Part shown: piece by piece, positions 22,561-35,107 of the stretch
Layout of the letters: every line of letters begins with the position of its first letter
How positions within the stretch are numbered: the stretch's first letter is position 1
Source of the DNA: Excoecaria cochinchinensis
Taxonomy: Eukaryota; Streptophyta; Magnoliopsida; Malpighiales; Euphorbiaceae
Direction of reading: 5' to 3'
Assembly: GCA_947683425.1 (NCBI GenBank)
Contig: CANTUQ010000055.1
Location: forward strand, 10,577,501 to 10,641,500
Length of the DNA: 64,000 nucleotides
Made by a program: the position numbers and the translations under genes
The notes under the pieces: generated by a model
What the model was told of the DNA's origin: nothing
Databases searched by the model: none
What the model saw: only the letters and a program-made list of their open reading frames with translations

Positions 22561-24077
22561 CATCTGAACCAACTCAAAAATAATGCTGAAACCGACTTCC
22601 GACTCAAAGCATCAGCGACTACATTGGCCTTACTCGAATGGTAATCCAATATGCAGTCGTAGTCCTTAAACAACTCAAGCCAACGGCGCTGCCTCATATA
22701 TAACTCTTTTTGTGAGAAGAGATACTTCAAGCTCTTGTGGTCCGTAAAGATCCTACATTTCTCCCCATATAGATAATGGAGCCAAATCTTTAAAGCAAAG
22801 ACCATAGCCGCCAACTCTAAATCGTGTGTCGGATAGTTCCTCTCATGTGGCTTCAACTGATGGGAAGCATAAGCCACAACATTACCCTCTTGCATCAAAA
22901 CACATCCAAGACCGACACTCGAAGCGTCACTATGCATTACAAACTCCTTACCCGAAACAGGTTGAGTAAGTATAGGAGCTTCAACTAACAAACTTTTCAA
23001 CTTCTCAAAACAAAGCTGGCACTTATCCGACCACTCAAATCTGACCCCTTTCCTTAACAACCTTGTCATCGGAGCGGCGATCATAGAAAAACCTTTAACA
23101 AATCGACAGTAGTAACCCGCCAAACCAAGAAAACTCCTCACTTCCTGAACATTCCTAGGCGCTTTCCAATCAACTATTGCCTCAATCTTGGCCGGATCAA
23201 CTTGAATACCCCTAGCCGAGACAATATGACCCAAGAATGACACTTCTCAAAGCCAAAAATCACACTTACTAAGCTTGGCAAACAACTGATGTTCTCTTAA
23301 CACTTGTAAAACCAATCGGAGATGCTCTTCATGCTCTATCTCATCCTTAGAATACACTAAGATGTCATCTATGAATACTACTACATACCGGTCTAAGTAT
23401 GGCCTAAACACTCTGTTCATCAAATCCAATAATGCCGCAGGTGCATTAGTCAAACCAAACGGCATTACAAGGAACTCATAGTGGTCATACCTAGTCTAAA
23501 ATGCAGTCCTAACCACATCTGCATCCTGAACTTGCAACTGGTAATAACACGACCGAAGATCAATCTTCGAAAAGACACCCGCACCTCAGAGCTGATCAAA
23601 CAAATCCTCGACCCTAGGCAATGGATACTTATTCTTCACTGTGACCTTGTTAATTTACCTATAGTCGATACACATCCTCATCGAACCATCCTTTTTCTTA
23701 ATAAACAAAATCGGGGCTCCCCATGGAGATATGCTGGGTCGAATAAACCCCTTATTCAATAGCTCTTGCAGCTGAGTTTTGAGTTCTCTCAACTCTACAG
23801 GAGCCATCCGATAAGGTGCTTTTGATATAGGCAAAGTACCCAGCACTATCTCTATGGACAACTCCACCTCTCTCTCAGGAGGTAAACCAGGTAACTCACT
23901 CGGAAACACATCACTGAACTCCCGCACAACCGAAATGTCCTCAATCCTAACTTGGTCTCTCTTGGAATCCAACACCACTGCCAGAAAAGCCTCACAACCC
24001 TTCCTAATGAATCTTTTAGCTTGCATTGCGGATATCACATTATTCAAAGAACTAGCACCCAAACCTTTAACAAACAC
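22203..24077 (-). pseudogene. Reverse transcriptase-RNase H part of pol, copy 2
   Basis: Open pieces 23655-24077, 23247-23465 and 22203-23243. The first holds the protease-RT linker and RT start (GFIRPSISPWGAPILF, RMCIDYR), cut by a stop. The second carries MPFGLTNAP and the intact catalytic FIDDILVYS box. The third, 346 codons, holds the RT end, RNase H (HSDASSVGLGCVLMQ, LELAAMVFAL, TDHKSLKYL) and the start of integrase (MHPGSEKMYRDM). The RT core between 23465 and 23655 has several stops. Close relative of the copy 1 protein but not the same subfamily. Confidence 0.87.
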
Positions 24078-24089
24078 AGACGACCAATC

Positions 24090-25641
24090 TCAATCCCGAA
24101 GCACAACCGTCTTCCTATGGCAATCAACCATTGCTCGGTGCTTACCCAACCAATTCATACCCAGAATTAAATCAAACTCTCTGAAGGGCAACTCAATCAA
24201 ATCCGCTGAAAGCATAACTCCCTCAACAACAAGGGGACAATTCCTATACACTCTACTCACATTGACACTATACCCTAATGCACTGGTCACACATATCTCA
24301 TAATCTAACTAATCTACCTCATGCAACTTATCAATTAACTTATCTGTGCACAAATATGAGTGTGTAGAACCAGGGTCAATTAGAGCATATAATTCAGTGT
24401 CATGGAGTAGGAACTTACCAGCAATAACATCGGGTGCATCTTGCTCCTCTCTGGCTCTTATAGCATAAGCTCTTGCTGGAACAGGCAACTGTCGCTCAAC
24501 TGTCTTCGATGCAGCTCCCTCTCTAGGTTGACCACCTTGACCTCTACCTCGACCTCTACCACGGGTAGCTTGCGTGGCATTCAAACCAACCCTGCTGGTC
24601 TCTCTCTGAGCACTTGGATCCTCATTCAACCTTGGATAGTTGGCCAAAAAGTGCTCGGTGCTCCCATATCTGAAACACCCACCTGTGAGCCACCTACACT
24701 CACCCCGATGAGCCTTACTGCAATTCAAACATATGGGCATAGGCTCAGATTAACCACCTCTACTAGAACCAGATACTGCTGCAGAACCCTGTCTTCTACC
24801 TCTCGTAGTCGGACTAGATGAGGACTCATCCTGTGGGTTTCGGGACCTCTTACCCGAGGACGAGGAAGACGAACCACCACGGGGAGGATTCCTCCTCTGA
24901 GCCCTCTCTCTGAGAACGATCTCTAACCTCTCAGCTCTAACAGCAGCTTTCACAATCTAATAATAACTCACTCCCGGAGTGCTCATCAAGGAAATCAACA
25001 TAGCTCTTAAGGACTCATACAATCCGGCCTCGAAGTGCTTAATTCGAAACTCATCTGTCAAAATACCTTGCGGAGCATACTTAGACAACCGGTTAAACTC
25101 TTTCTCAAACTCTCAAACTGACATAGCCCTCTACTTCAAGCTCAAAAACTATGCCCACTTGGCATCCTTATAGGTCTGAGTCACATACTTATTCGCGAAC
25201 TCCCTAGCGAAGAAATCCCATGTGACTGGATCTGGTAACTGAGGATGTCTACAAACTAACTCCCACCATTCCAATGCTGACCCTTGTAGCAAAGCCACTG
25301 CACACTCTCCCTGCTAGTCAGGAGGACACCGAATCTCTCTCAAGGTACGCTTCACCTTGTCTAACTATTTCTCAGCTAGCTTCAACTCATCCAAACCCGT
25401 GCCATAGAAATCTTCAGCACCAGCCCTTCTCAAACTCTCTATAGGTTCTAGGAGCAGTCACTCTCTCCAAGATTCAAGTCATGTCCTGAGATAGCTTAAG
25501 CATAGCTTCAAAGGGCATGGCTGCGGCCTCGGGCTAGACCCTAGGAGGTTGAGCTGACACAAAAATCGAAGGATCAATAGCTTGAGGGTTCACACTTTCG
25601 GCAGACTCCTCAAGTGATCGACGAATAGAGTTAGAAGACAT
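24090..25641 (-). pseudogene. Gag-protease part, copy 2
   Basis: The start is the ATG at 25641-25639 (MSSNSIRRSLEESAESVNP), 100 bp after the PBS. The capsid region down to 24954 is broken by stops and at least one frameshift near 25440. Open pieces 24750-24953 (basic linker, RNPPRGGSSSSSSGKRSRNP), 24309-24740 (zinc knuckle and start of protease, LIDPGSTHSYL) and 24090-24290. In the knuckle two zinc-ligand cysteines are tyrosines (CFRYG, LANY), each explained by one G-to-A change, so zinc binding should be lost. Confidence 0.85.
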
Positions 25642-25742
25642 CTAAAACAAACAGCAAGACAACCGCATCAGCCAACACAATCCTAGGCATATACACCTCT
25701 ATGCACAACAACCACAACATCACCCAAAAATGCCTAAACCTA

Positions 25743-25755
25743 GGCTCTGATACCA
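25743..25755 (-). promoter_or_regulatory. Primer binding site of copy 2
   Basis: Minus-strand reading TGGTATCAGAGCC, a perfect tRNA-iMet-type PBS, 5 bases from the LTR end. Confidence 0.9.
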
Positions 25756-25760
25756 AAGAC

Positions 25761-28151
25761 TCTAACACCCCCTTCCCATACGTAGGCAATCCAATCCGAT
25801 AAGGAGTGAGATGCCGTATGAGTCAAGGTGTCACCAGGCAAAAACACACAGTTACAATACAACTCATACATTCATCCATAAACATATATACTTAAATACA
25901 AGGTAATTAAAAACTTTGTGAAGCAATAAAGAAAATGGCTGATCATGCATTAATATAACAATATCTGTTACATTACGGTTCTGATCAACAGGCGAAAACA
26001 AAAGATGATTACACATCTAAAATATACAAATGTGGAATCTATAAAAAATTACTGATACAGAGAGTTTTATTACAAAAGAATCATCAAAGACTACAAAAGC
26101 TAAGCCCTACACTAATCTCTTATGTGTTGGCTTGACTGGCGGTGACTCTCCCGAAGCAAAACACCTTCCGCACCTGCATGGGTAAAAACACCGTGCTAAG
26201 CGATAAAAGCTGAGTGGGGAAACACACAATAATTATGAACGGCCATTCACAATGGTCGTCAAGGCATAACACATTCGATATGACAAATGCGGATAACCAT
26301 GTCAGATATATAATTATGAATACATAATAGAGACATACATTCAGAAGTTCATATACCCATTCATATACTTGTTAACAGATGGTCCATAAGAATCATCAAA
26401 CTCATTCAGATATCATAATCTCGTAACCATTTCAAAGCAGAACAAAACAAATAAAGCACCTGCTGACTGACAATAGTGGATAATGAGTATACAGACAGTA
26501 CCTTACGGGTACGAATCGAATACAGACAGTACCTTACGGGTACGAATCATAAGACCATTTATCTTTTCACATTCAACAATTTTCGGAGGGGAACTTAAAT
26601 AAGATCTAAATACTGAGGGTTCATGAGGAACCAAATGGGGACCGGATCGGGGTCCAAACGAAACTGAGGCTGCAGCTGAAAGACTCTATTAGGCATGCCT
26701 AACTATCCACTTACTTGACTCTAGCAGGTCATACATAAACCAATTCATGTTTCTTAGCACAACATATAATTCATCATGTATAATACGCAATATAATAGAC
26801 ATATAAGCACATTCATAGAGCATACAGTAAGGATGAATCATGGTTAAGACATTTGAAATTCATTATTGCTTAAAAGGCAAAATCAGAAAGCAAGGCAGGC
26901 AAAAGGCACTGTCGCGATCGCGACAGAGGCAATCTTGCCCAGGTCGCGACCTTGACATTCGTCGCGATCTCGCAAGGGAACAGGGTATCTTGCTGTCACG
27001 CTCGCGACATACATTGCGCTCACGACAGTGAGCTGCCAACCTAGAACAGATCGGCAGCCGAGCTCTCTATCGCGCTCGCGACAGAGGCTCTGCTACATGG
27101 CTCGGCGGAGAGCTCAGACGCGTGCGAGGGCTGCTTTCACCAGGCTCTGTCGCGACCTCGCGACGATGTCGCACTCGCGATAGGGCCATGAATTTCAGCC
27201 CTTGGCCAGAAAATCTTCAGAAATTCCCTCTTCACAACACTCAAACACACACATTCAGCTCAAACCTCTTCTTACCTCAATTCCAGCAACCCAAGCATAA
27301 TAGCAACATAAAATACAACATCTATATCAAGAATTCCAATTAAATCATGCCAATAACCACATCAATTTACACAAATTGGAATATCAATACTATTCATCAT
27401 CATCTCACTCAAGAACACAATTAAGTTCTTTAACCCACAATTAAACCTTTTTAACACATCTCAATCATAACCCATAACATTTAAAACCACAATGAACATC
27501 AAGAACCCACAAATTTCCAGAAATTCATTCATATCAAAAAACCCATATATGAACATCACTTAAAAGAAAGTTCCCAAACCTTATATCCTTAGCTCCAAAT
27601 CTAATAAGCTCCACTAGAAGCAGCCTTCTCCTTGCCTTTCGGGTCATGGGGAGGCTCAACTAACCATCAAACCAACAAACACACAAAAATACAAACCCTA
27701 GATTAGGAAGAGGAAGAGGGAGTTGAAGGGAAAGTAAAAGAGAGAAGAGAAGGGGAGAACGGGAATGAAGAACAGATTTTTTGTTCTTCCCCTTCTCTTT
27801 CCTCAATTATCCAACCCTCCACTATTCCCCTTTCCACATGGCACAACATGATTGGTGGGTTTTAATAACTCACACCCTAACAACCAACATTGCACATACA
27901 CACTGCAATCCCCATTTATAATACCCTACAAGTGTGTGAACACACACACAAGCACAACCTCAAAAACACACCCTAGTATGATATGGTCAAGCACACCCAA
28001 ACATAACCCAACTAATTACACCCAAAACACCATACATGCACTCTCATGCTAACAAGACCCTCAAATATGCATTTTTACCCAAAATGCCCTTATCAAAAGC
28101 CAAAACACACACAAATGGCTCATTCTACTAGGGGGCAAACGGGGTGTGACA
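25761..28151 (-). repeat. 5' LTR of chromovirus copy 2
   Basis: Pairs with 18546-21040. It is about 100 bp shorter, mainly because a ~125-bp block present at about 20455-20580 in the 3' LTR is missing near 27700. That block holds a donor-like GGTGAGT and a GAA repeat. Hairpin array at ~26905-27190, double hairpin near 26173-26215. Confidence 0.92.
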
Positions 28152-28156
28152 AGACC

Positions 28157-30704
28157 TCATCCCAATATAACATTGGAATGAACCTCTAGCCTCATGGAGC
28201 CTAGGATTATTCGAGTTGGGCCTTTTAGAGGGCAAAAAGAGATATTTTGGAGGCCCCATCCCAATGAAACATTGAGATAATCCTCTAACCTCGTTGAGCC
28301 TAAGACCAGAGTGGGTTCGGGACTTTCCATTTGTTCATACCTTGGTTAATTTTATAGTTGAGTTTTGAATTTAGAATTTCATCCCATTCCTCATTCATTT
28401 TATGCAGTTTGATTAAGGCGCATGTCATCCATTCAAGGAAAAGCGATAAATAAAAGTGTAAAGTAAAGTATATGCAAATATATTACAACAATACTAGAGG
28501 CAGAATACAACCCCCATTGTAACTAAAATACCAATCATATATAAATCTGGGCATTCATTAATGATGAGGACATTGGTCCTCGCATGCATATTTATTATAA
28601 AACAATTTTGATGTGATGGTTTTGTTTTGGAGAAAATTGAGACATTGGTCCCATTTTTATTAGGAAAGATTCCAAGTTAATTAATAAAAAAATTGTTTGG
28701 TGATTTTCTTTCTAGTGGGCCTAAATAAACAATTTTATAAGAAAATTACATAGCAAAATAAATGGAACAGCCAAATAAATAAAATATTACAAATGAAACA
28801 AACAAATACTTAATCCCAAAACGAGCCTTCTAGATCTCCCCGTGTGCTCGCAAAAATTGGCCAAGAGGGAAAATGACATGTGAAATAATCATAAAACACA
28901 AATAAAATAATGTTAGTAATTAAATCAATATATCAATTAAGTATATAATAAATGATAAAATAAAATAAAATAAGATAAGATAAAATGACAAATGAATTAT
29001 CATGCTAACAATTTAAGATAAATGAGAAAAATGTATTATGAATGGCAAATGAGTTAAAAGATGTAATTGGAATAAAATATAACATGTTAATGAATTAATA
29101 TGTAAAAATATGAACATGATAATAATGATGATGAAGATAAACAATTCAATGAATATATAAAATAATAAAGAAAATAATAATAAAAATGAATGAATTAAAG
29201 AATGATGAAAACAATTAAATGTACAACATGATTAATTAATATAATTACAATTAATATAAAACATTTACATGGTAAAAATATCAATTAAAATGAATTTATT
29301 AATTATATTTTAAAAACAATGAGAAATCAAAGCAAAATAAATTAATTACATGTTAAGAATTAAAAGAAATCAATATTTACATGAACAAAAATAATATATT
29401 AACATATTAAATGAGACAAATATAAAAGCAATAGAACAAATAAATAAATAAATGAAAATAATAAAATTAATAATAATATAGATGTTAATAAATTAAATAT
29501 GAACAAAATAATAATAAAAATAGAAATAAAAGATTAGGCCCAAAATGTTTACCCTCAGAGTTTCGAATTCGATGAAAGTAAAAATGATGATTGATTTCCT
29601 TGTTTTGGTTTGTAAGATTAGAATTGAGATATGAAAATGTTGGAATTTTATTCCAAGAAAAAGCTAAAAAAATGATAAAAAATTCTTTAAGAACAAAGAA
29701 TTAATTTCTTTGCTCAAAGAAATACTATTGATCAAAAAAAGATTTTTATTGATTAAAAATAAAAAAATGATTTTAGGAATAAACAATGATTTTGTTTATC
29801 TCAAAATAAAATATTTTTAGAAAATCAAATGGAAAAATCAGATTTTGATAACAAACAATTATTTTGTTTGTATCAAAATTAATTTTCCATCAAAAATAGA
29901 TTCAAAAGAAAATCGATGGAAAAAATTTAATTGAACACAAATAAAAAAGAAAAAAAGGAATTTTGAGAGCAAATAATTGTTGTATTTGTCTCAAAATTAA
30001 ATTCAACAACAAAAACTCCTTCCAAATATATGTTTAGCAGAAATTATATTGGAAAAAAGATGAAAAAGATGAACTGAATTCTTTGTTCTTTTTGGTGGGG
30101 GAAATCTAGAATTTTAGAGAGAGTTTGAAAGGAAGAAGAAGAGAAAAAGATGAAAAAAAAACCTAGCAAAAATTCCCCCTTTTGATTTTTTATCTTATTC
30201 TTTTTATATAAAGATAGTAGGAAAATAATATTAATTAAAGGGATAAAACTTAATAAAATCAGATATTATCTCTTTAAATTTTAAAGATGGAAAAAATCCT
30301 TTAAAACCTTAAAAAAAATGGAAAAAAAACTGATTTTTAGGAAAAAAAACGTAAAAAAATGATTTGGGGCGAAAATCGGGCGTCAGTGGCGGAAATGGGC
30401 GACTGACGCCTGTCAGTACGTACGACGGGCGTCGCACCCGCAATCGCGCGCGAAGCTGCGCGTACGCCTGCGCGCTGCCTCGCGTCGACGTTTGCGATTT
30501 TGTTTTTTAAAATTTAACTAAAAATACTACAATTTCTAAACCCAATTTTTCAAATCTGATTTTCAAAATAATTTTTTATTATTTTTAATCTAAAATGCAA
30601 ATTTGACCAGGAAATCATCATTTTCAACCTTTTTTCCTGTGAAAAGGCATCTTATCATCATTGGGCAACTCCGATTTGGGCTGCCTCAGGACCTGGTGTC
30701 TACA
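28157..30704 (-). repeat. 3' LTR of element B, right fragment
   Basis: Continues the LTR after copy 2 and ends GGTGTCTACA. Very similar to 37676-40186, with small indels (B's 5' LTR lacks ~35 bp near 39175). Mostly AT-rich, no gene. It contains a GC island of GCGTC/GACGC inverted repeats at ~30370-30495 and, on the minus strand, TATATAAA near 30206. Confidence 0.9.
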
Positions 30705-30720
30705 GTTGCCCCCAATTTTG
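30705..30720 (-). promoter_or_regulatory. Polypurine tract of element B
   Basis: Minus-strand reading CAAAATTGGGGGCAAC, directly next to the 3' LTR. Confidence 0.75.
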
Positions 30721-30940
30721 GGGAAACTAGTGCACTAGTGCCTAGATGAGTCAAAATTCTGAGAAGAAGGAAAGAGATGCGTACCTGAGGCAGCCCTTAC
30801 CTTTTTGCCATGTGGAATGTTACAACCTGTTGCCGTTGAGCTGTAGTGTTGTCCGACTGTGGCTCGTTTGCAATCTTTTCTATCGCATTGTCCCGCTCGC
30901 CTTCGGTCTGCTTGTATGGCGCTTGGTCTGTCCTGCTGGC

Positions 30941-31270
30941 CTCGTCTCGGCCTGCACGGTGTGAGGTGCAGTGTCTCTAACTCCAACCTTTGTTGCGATC
31001 TGTTCTATCGCTGGTGCCCCGCTAACCTCATCTCGGTTTGCACGGTGGCTAATTTGTACCGTTAGCCTCGTCTCGGCCTGCACGGTGCCTGTGAGATGCA
31101 GTACTCTTTTACTACAACCTCTGTTTGCGACCTGTTCTACCACTGGTGATCTGCTAGCCTCGTCCCGACCTGCACGATGTCTGTGAAATGCAGTATTCTC
31201 TGACTACAACCTTTGTTTGCAATCTGTTCTATCGCTTGTGATATGTTAGCCTCGTCCCGGCCTAATTGCC
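30941..31270. repeat. ~92-bp tandem repeat in element B
   Basis: Units begin CCTCGTCTCGGCCTGCACGG or a variant (30941, 31067, 31159, 31252), with a shortened unit near 31028. Open frames of 68-87 codons on both strands over it reflect the repeat, not genes. Confidence 0.8.
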
Positions 31271-31384
31271 CCCGGCATAATGTGAATGAAGAGGTTTGCA
31301 TTTTTGGGTAGTTTTTGATAAGGTTAAGCTGAACCCACCTCTCGGATTTGAAGGGATTTGGAATATTTTTGGAAATAACTTGAT

Positions 31385-31870
31385 GTTCCGAAGAGACTGA
31401 GAAAGCCTTAAGAAAAGGTCTTAAAGATAATGCTCCAAAGAGACTGAGAATGCCTTAAAAAAGGTCTTCAAGATAATGCTCCAAAGAGACTGAGAATGCC
31501 TAAAAAGGACTCAAAGATAATGCTCCGAAGAGACTAAGAATCCCTAAAAAGGACTTAAAGATAACGCTCCGAAGAGACTGAGAATGCCTTAAAAAAAAGT
31601 CTTAAAGATAATGCTCTAAAGAGACTGAGAATGCCTTAAAAAAAAGGTCTTAAAGATAAACCTCCAAAGAGATTGAGAATGCCTTAAAAAAGGTCTTAAA
31701 GATAATGCTCTAAAGAGACTAAGAACGCCTTAAAAAAAAGGTCTTAAAGATAATGCTCCAAAGAGACTAAGAATGCCTTAAAAAATGTCTTAAAGATAAT
31801 GCTCCAAAGAGGCTGAGAATGCCTTAAAAAAGGTCTTAAAGATAATGCTCCAAAGAGACTTTGATGCTCA
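31385..31870. repeat. ~47-bp tandem repeat in element B
   Basis: About ten units of the form CCAAAGAGACTGAGAATGCC, then TTAAAAAAGGTCTTAAAGAT, with slightly varying A-runs, plus a partial last unit. Non-coding. Confidence 0.92.
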
Positions 31871-31884
31871 CTGGGAGACTTTGA

Positions 31885-32060
31885 TGTCGAGCCTCCAGAG
31901 AGGAAATTATGTTTGAGCCTCCTCAGAGTAAACTTATATTTGAACCTCTAGAGAGAAAATTGGATTTGAGCCTCCTCAGAGGAAAATTATATTTGAGCCT
32001 CCAGAGAGAAAATATGATTTGAGCCTCCTCAGAGGAAAAATTATATTTGAGGTTTTGGTT
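31885..32060. repeat. GAGCCTCC repeat, ~31/33-bp alternating units
   Basis: Alternating units with GAGCCTCCAGAGAGAAAA and GAGCCTCCTCAGAGGAAAA, five to six in all, directly after the 47-bp array. Confidence 0.85.
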
Positions 32061-35000
32061 GCTTGCCCGCAGGCGGATAGGTTTCCATGTCTTTGGTGAT
32101 TTTTCTGTTCTTGTTTTTTACACTTTGGATGCATTTGAACTTTTACAGTATGCTGGATTTTCAAGGCCTTGAAAATATCTTCTTCTTTTTGTTTTGTTGT
32201 TTTGCTTTGTTTGTCTTTGTTGTTGCTCAAGAATTTGTTTTTGCTTGAGATTTTGTATTCTTGTACATTTGCATTTGGATTTTGTATACTTATTGTGCGA
32301 TACGCGTGAGCGTGCCTCTTATGACAAGGAAACTTACTTGGTGGCTTCTGGCATGGCATGAATCTGACAATGTTAAGCTGAACTCATCTCTTGGATCATC
32401 TTTAAGCATGAGGTCTACTCGAACCCCTTCATCTGAGCCATGTATATATACAAAACATTATGCACGTGTGTGGAATCATGTGTGTGCAATATACATACAT
32501 TTAAATCCGGATTTTGTACGCTTTGTGTTAGGTGTGTGAGCGTACATCTTATGATAGAGAAACTTACCTGATTGCCCCCCGGCATGGTGTGCATGGAAAG
32601 GCTTATTCTTTTCCCTCTTGGGAGCAGGTCCTTGAGATTCCATTCTCGCTTCATCTTGATCTGATTGTTTGGCATGGATGAGCGCCGAGGTAGAGCTGAA
32701 ATTTTACCTCGGCCCACTTTCACATCTGATTGCCTCTAATTAAAGTATGTGTGGGTAGTCCGGCTTCTCAAAGGATCTTCTTTTTCGTAGATTTGTGTGA
32801 TTCCAGATTGCCCTTAGCATGGTGTGCCTGGACAGGCTTATTCTTTTGGGCGTTCCTCCCTTGTACATATTCACCTGACTTTATGCTGGATACAACGGCC
32901 AATGATGTTGAGCTGAATCCGTCCTTTGGACCATCCTTGCTCATGAGGTCTATTCGGACCTTTCCCCCAGAATCATGTACACAATAACATATATAAAAGA
33001 TTGTGTGTGCGTATGGAATCACAGGTGTAAAATATACACATAAAGCTATATACACGAGACATAAGCAAAGGATTAGTGTATAAGAATTGTGTGTGCAACC
33101 ATAAGTGTAATGGACTAAATGCACATGATATGCAGGGCAATATGCAAAAGATTTATGCATGTGAGACACAAAAATGGATAGACCACATCCCAGGTGGTTA
33201 AGGGATTCGTTGAGGGTACTGCTTGGCTGCTCACAATGTCTGATGCTCCCAAGGATGTAGAAAAGCATTGTCTTGGCTTTACGGACTCTTGCCCATAATC
33301 TTTTTAAGGAGAACTGACTCGTACGTATCTTTGCCCCCCGGTCAATGAGCACTTTGCCCCCTAGGACTCTGAATCAAGATCTACATTATGCACTACCTAC
33401 CTAAAGGGAAGTTATTCGGAATATTGCCGCCTTATTACTTCAGGCTTCAAAAGTCATTGTTTTAAAGGTAGTGCGTCCCTTGTGGATTTTCACACTAGCT
33501 TTTCTTAGCGAGAAATGTGTCCCTTTAGGGATTTTCACATAACCCTGTGCCTAATTTTTGCCTGGAATGGACCCAACCCACTCCAGCGGCTTTTTTTTAC
33601 ATTTTTTTTAAAGGACAGACTGCCAATTCCCAGGTTTTCACCTTGCCCTTTGGCCTAACATTTGCTTAGAGAGCCAGTCACCATTTTTATCTCTAACGGC
33701 CTTTTTTTTTTTTGCCATTTAACGGGTAGGAGGAGGATTTATCACGTGAAAAATCATTATTATTGCTTTGATAATTGCTCCAGCTTATGTCCTTATGTCT
33801 GCAATAGGTTTCTCTTAACCGTTTAATCGCATGTTTATGCCTAGTTTATGCATGCATTTCTATCTACATGCACCATATAGCGATAAGAATGACCATGACT
33901 AGACATGTGATACAAAAACACTAGTTTTATTTAGTTTCAATGAGTAATAACTTAGGTGCACCCGACTCCTGTTATCAATCCGCCCTCTCGGGTTTTCTTG
34001 ATTGAACATTTTCTCTCAGACCGTATTTTATACTTTGAACGCGGATTCTAGATGCAACGTTGGGGACGAGACTCAACTCGAATGCATAAATACACTCATG
34101 GCTTCTCTCTTGAAGCTCAAGAAACACCATATGCCTCTTCTTACGTACCAAACCTTATTAAAAGGTCATCTCCGCTAATTGGATAAGACTGAACCAAGAA
34201 TCAATAGGTCTTACTTTGGTTGTAACGTCAGGCTTAGGTAGATGGCTGTCAAAGAAGGATCAGGTCACTAGAGAAAAATAGCCACAATATTTACTCGAAT
34301 GATGGATGAACCATTTTCGGCTCAGTTGCATATACAAAGGTATTCTTGAATTTGGGCTTGATAATATCCTAACTCATCAGGATCAGCATAAAAAGGTAAT
34401 TGTCGAAACTCGTCAAGTGGTTATTATCTTGAGCTTTTTTTTTTTTTTTTGCGAGCTCATGTCTTTGCGCATTCCAAAGTGTAAACTCATCCTTACTACG
34501 GCAATTTTTGATAACCCAAAGAATTGTCAATGATGTATATCCGTTCTTGTTAGAGCGGCCATTTTTCTAAGGGGAGGTAAAAATCATTTTAGGCGAAGGG
34601 TAGCTTCAACATGTGTAACAACAAAATCGGTACGCATTTAGCATACCAAAATAAAGGTTCAACGCGATAGCAAGCGACTGCAAAACAAGGGTAGGAAATG
34701 GTCATTTAGAGAGCTATACAAAGAAATGATTGCCTAAATCATTTTTTAGGTTTCGTCTTATTCAGGGATCGCTTTGACGGGTAATCAGAAAGATTCTAGT
34801 ACTCTTAGTGAGTTTTCATCCAATCCCCTAATTGCAACTAGTTTTTCTTCTCTCTCTCTCTCTCTCTTTTTTAAATTTTAATCTCACTTCAAGAGTCAAG
34901 TTGGATGCAACCAAGATTACTATTTATTAAAACTGAATGAAACAGTGTTTATTAAACCAATGCCTTAATCATGATTATCACTTATACTTGATGCAATAAG

Positions 35001-35100
35001 ATATGACAATGCATTTATAAGAAAAGCCCATATTATTAAAATAAAAAAGAGAAACAAGTGCATAGTTCAGGAATACACTTTAAAAAAGGAAAAGCATTAT
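32061..35100 (-). other. Gene-free interior of element B
   Basis: Holds loosely repeated blocks, such as GTTGAGCTGAA..CATGAGGTCTA near 32370 and 32905 and the GGCATGGTGTGC..AGGCTTATTCTTTT block near 32580 and 32820, and a (CT)n run at 34848-34866. From ~34190 it matches the left end of element A. Open frames such as 32768-33352 on the minus strand show no known domain and straddle repeats. The pol genes expected here are absent. Confidence 0.7.
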
Positions 35101-35107
35101 AACAACT

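Larger units (their letters stand above)
18546..28151 (-). mobile_element. Chromovirus-type Ty3/gypsy retrotransposon, copy 2
   Basis: 9.6 kb, minus strand, inserted in element B's 3' LTR with a perfect TSD AGACC at 18541-18545 and 28152-28156. 5' LTR 25761-28151, PBS 25743-25755, gag-pol 25641 to about 21050 (reversed), PPT 21041-21056, 3' LTR 18546-21040. Same domain order as copy 1 but a diverged subfamily and much more decayed: many in-frame stops and frameshifts from Gag to chromodomain. Copy 1 and copy 2 LTRs share all conserved hairpin blocks. Confidence 0.93.

Noticed and set aside
30735..31186. Short open frames in both strands near the 3' LTR of element B as genes
   Set aside because: They follow the ~92-bp tandem repeat and overlap each other on opposite strands without any known domain.
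32768..33352. 194-codon minus-strand frame as a pol remnant of element B
   Set aside because: No RT, RNase H, integrase or protease motif; it crosses repeat blocks and has Cys/Tyr/Val low-complexity composition.
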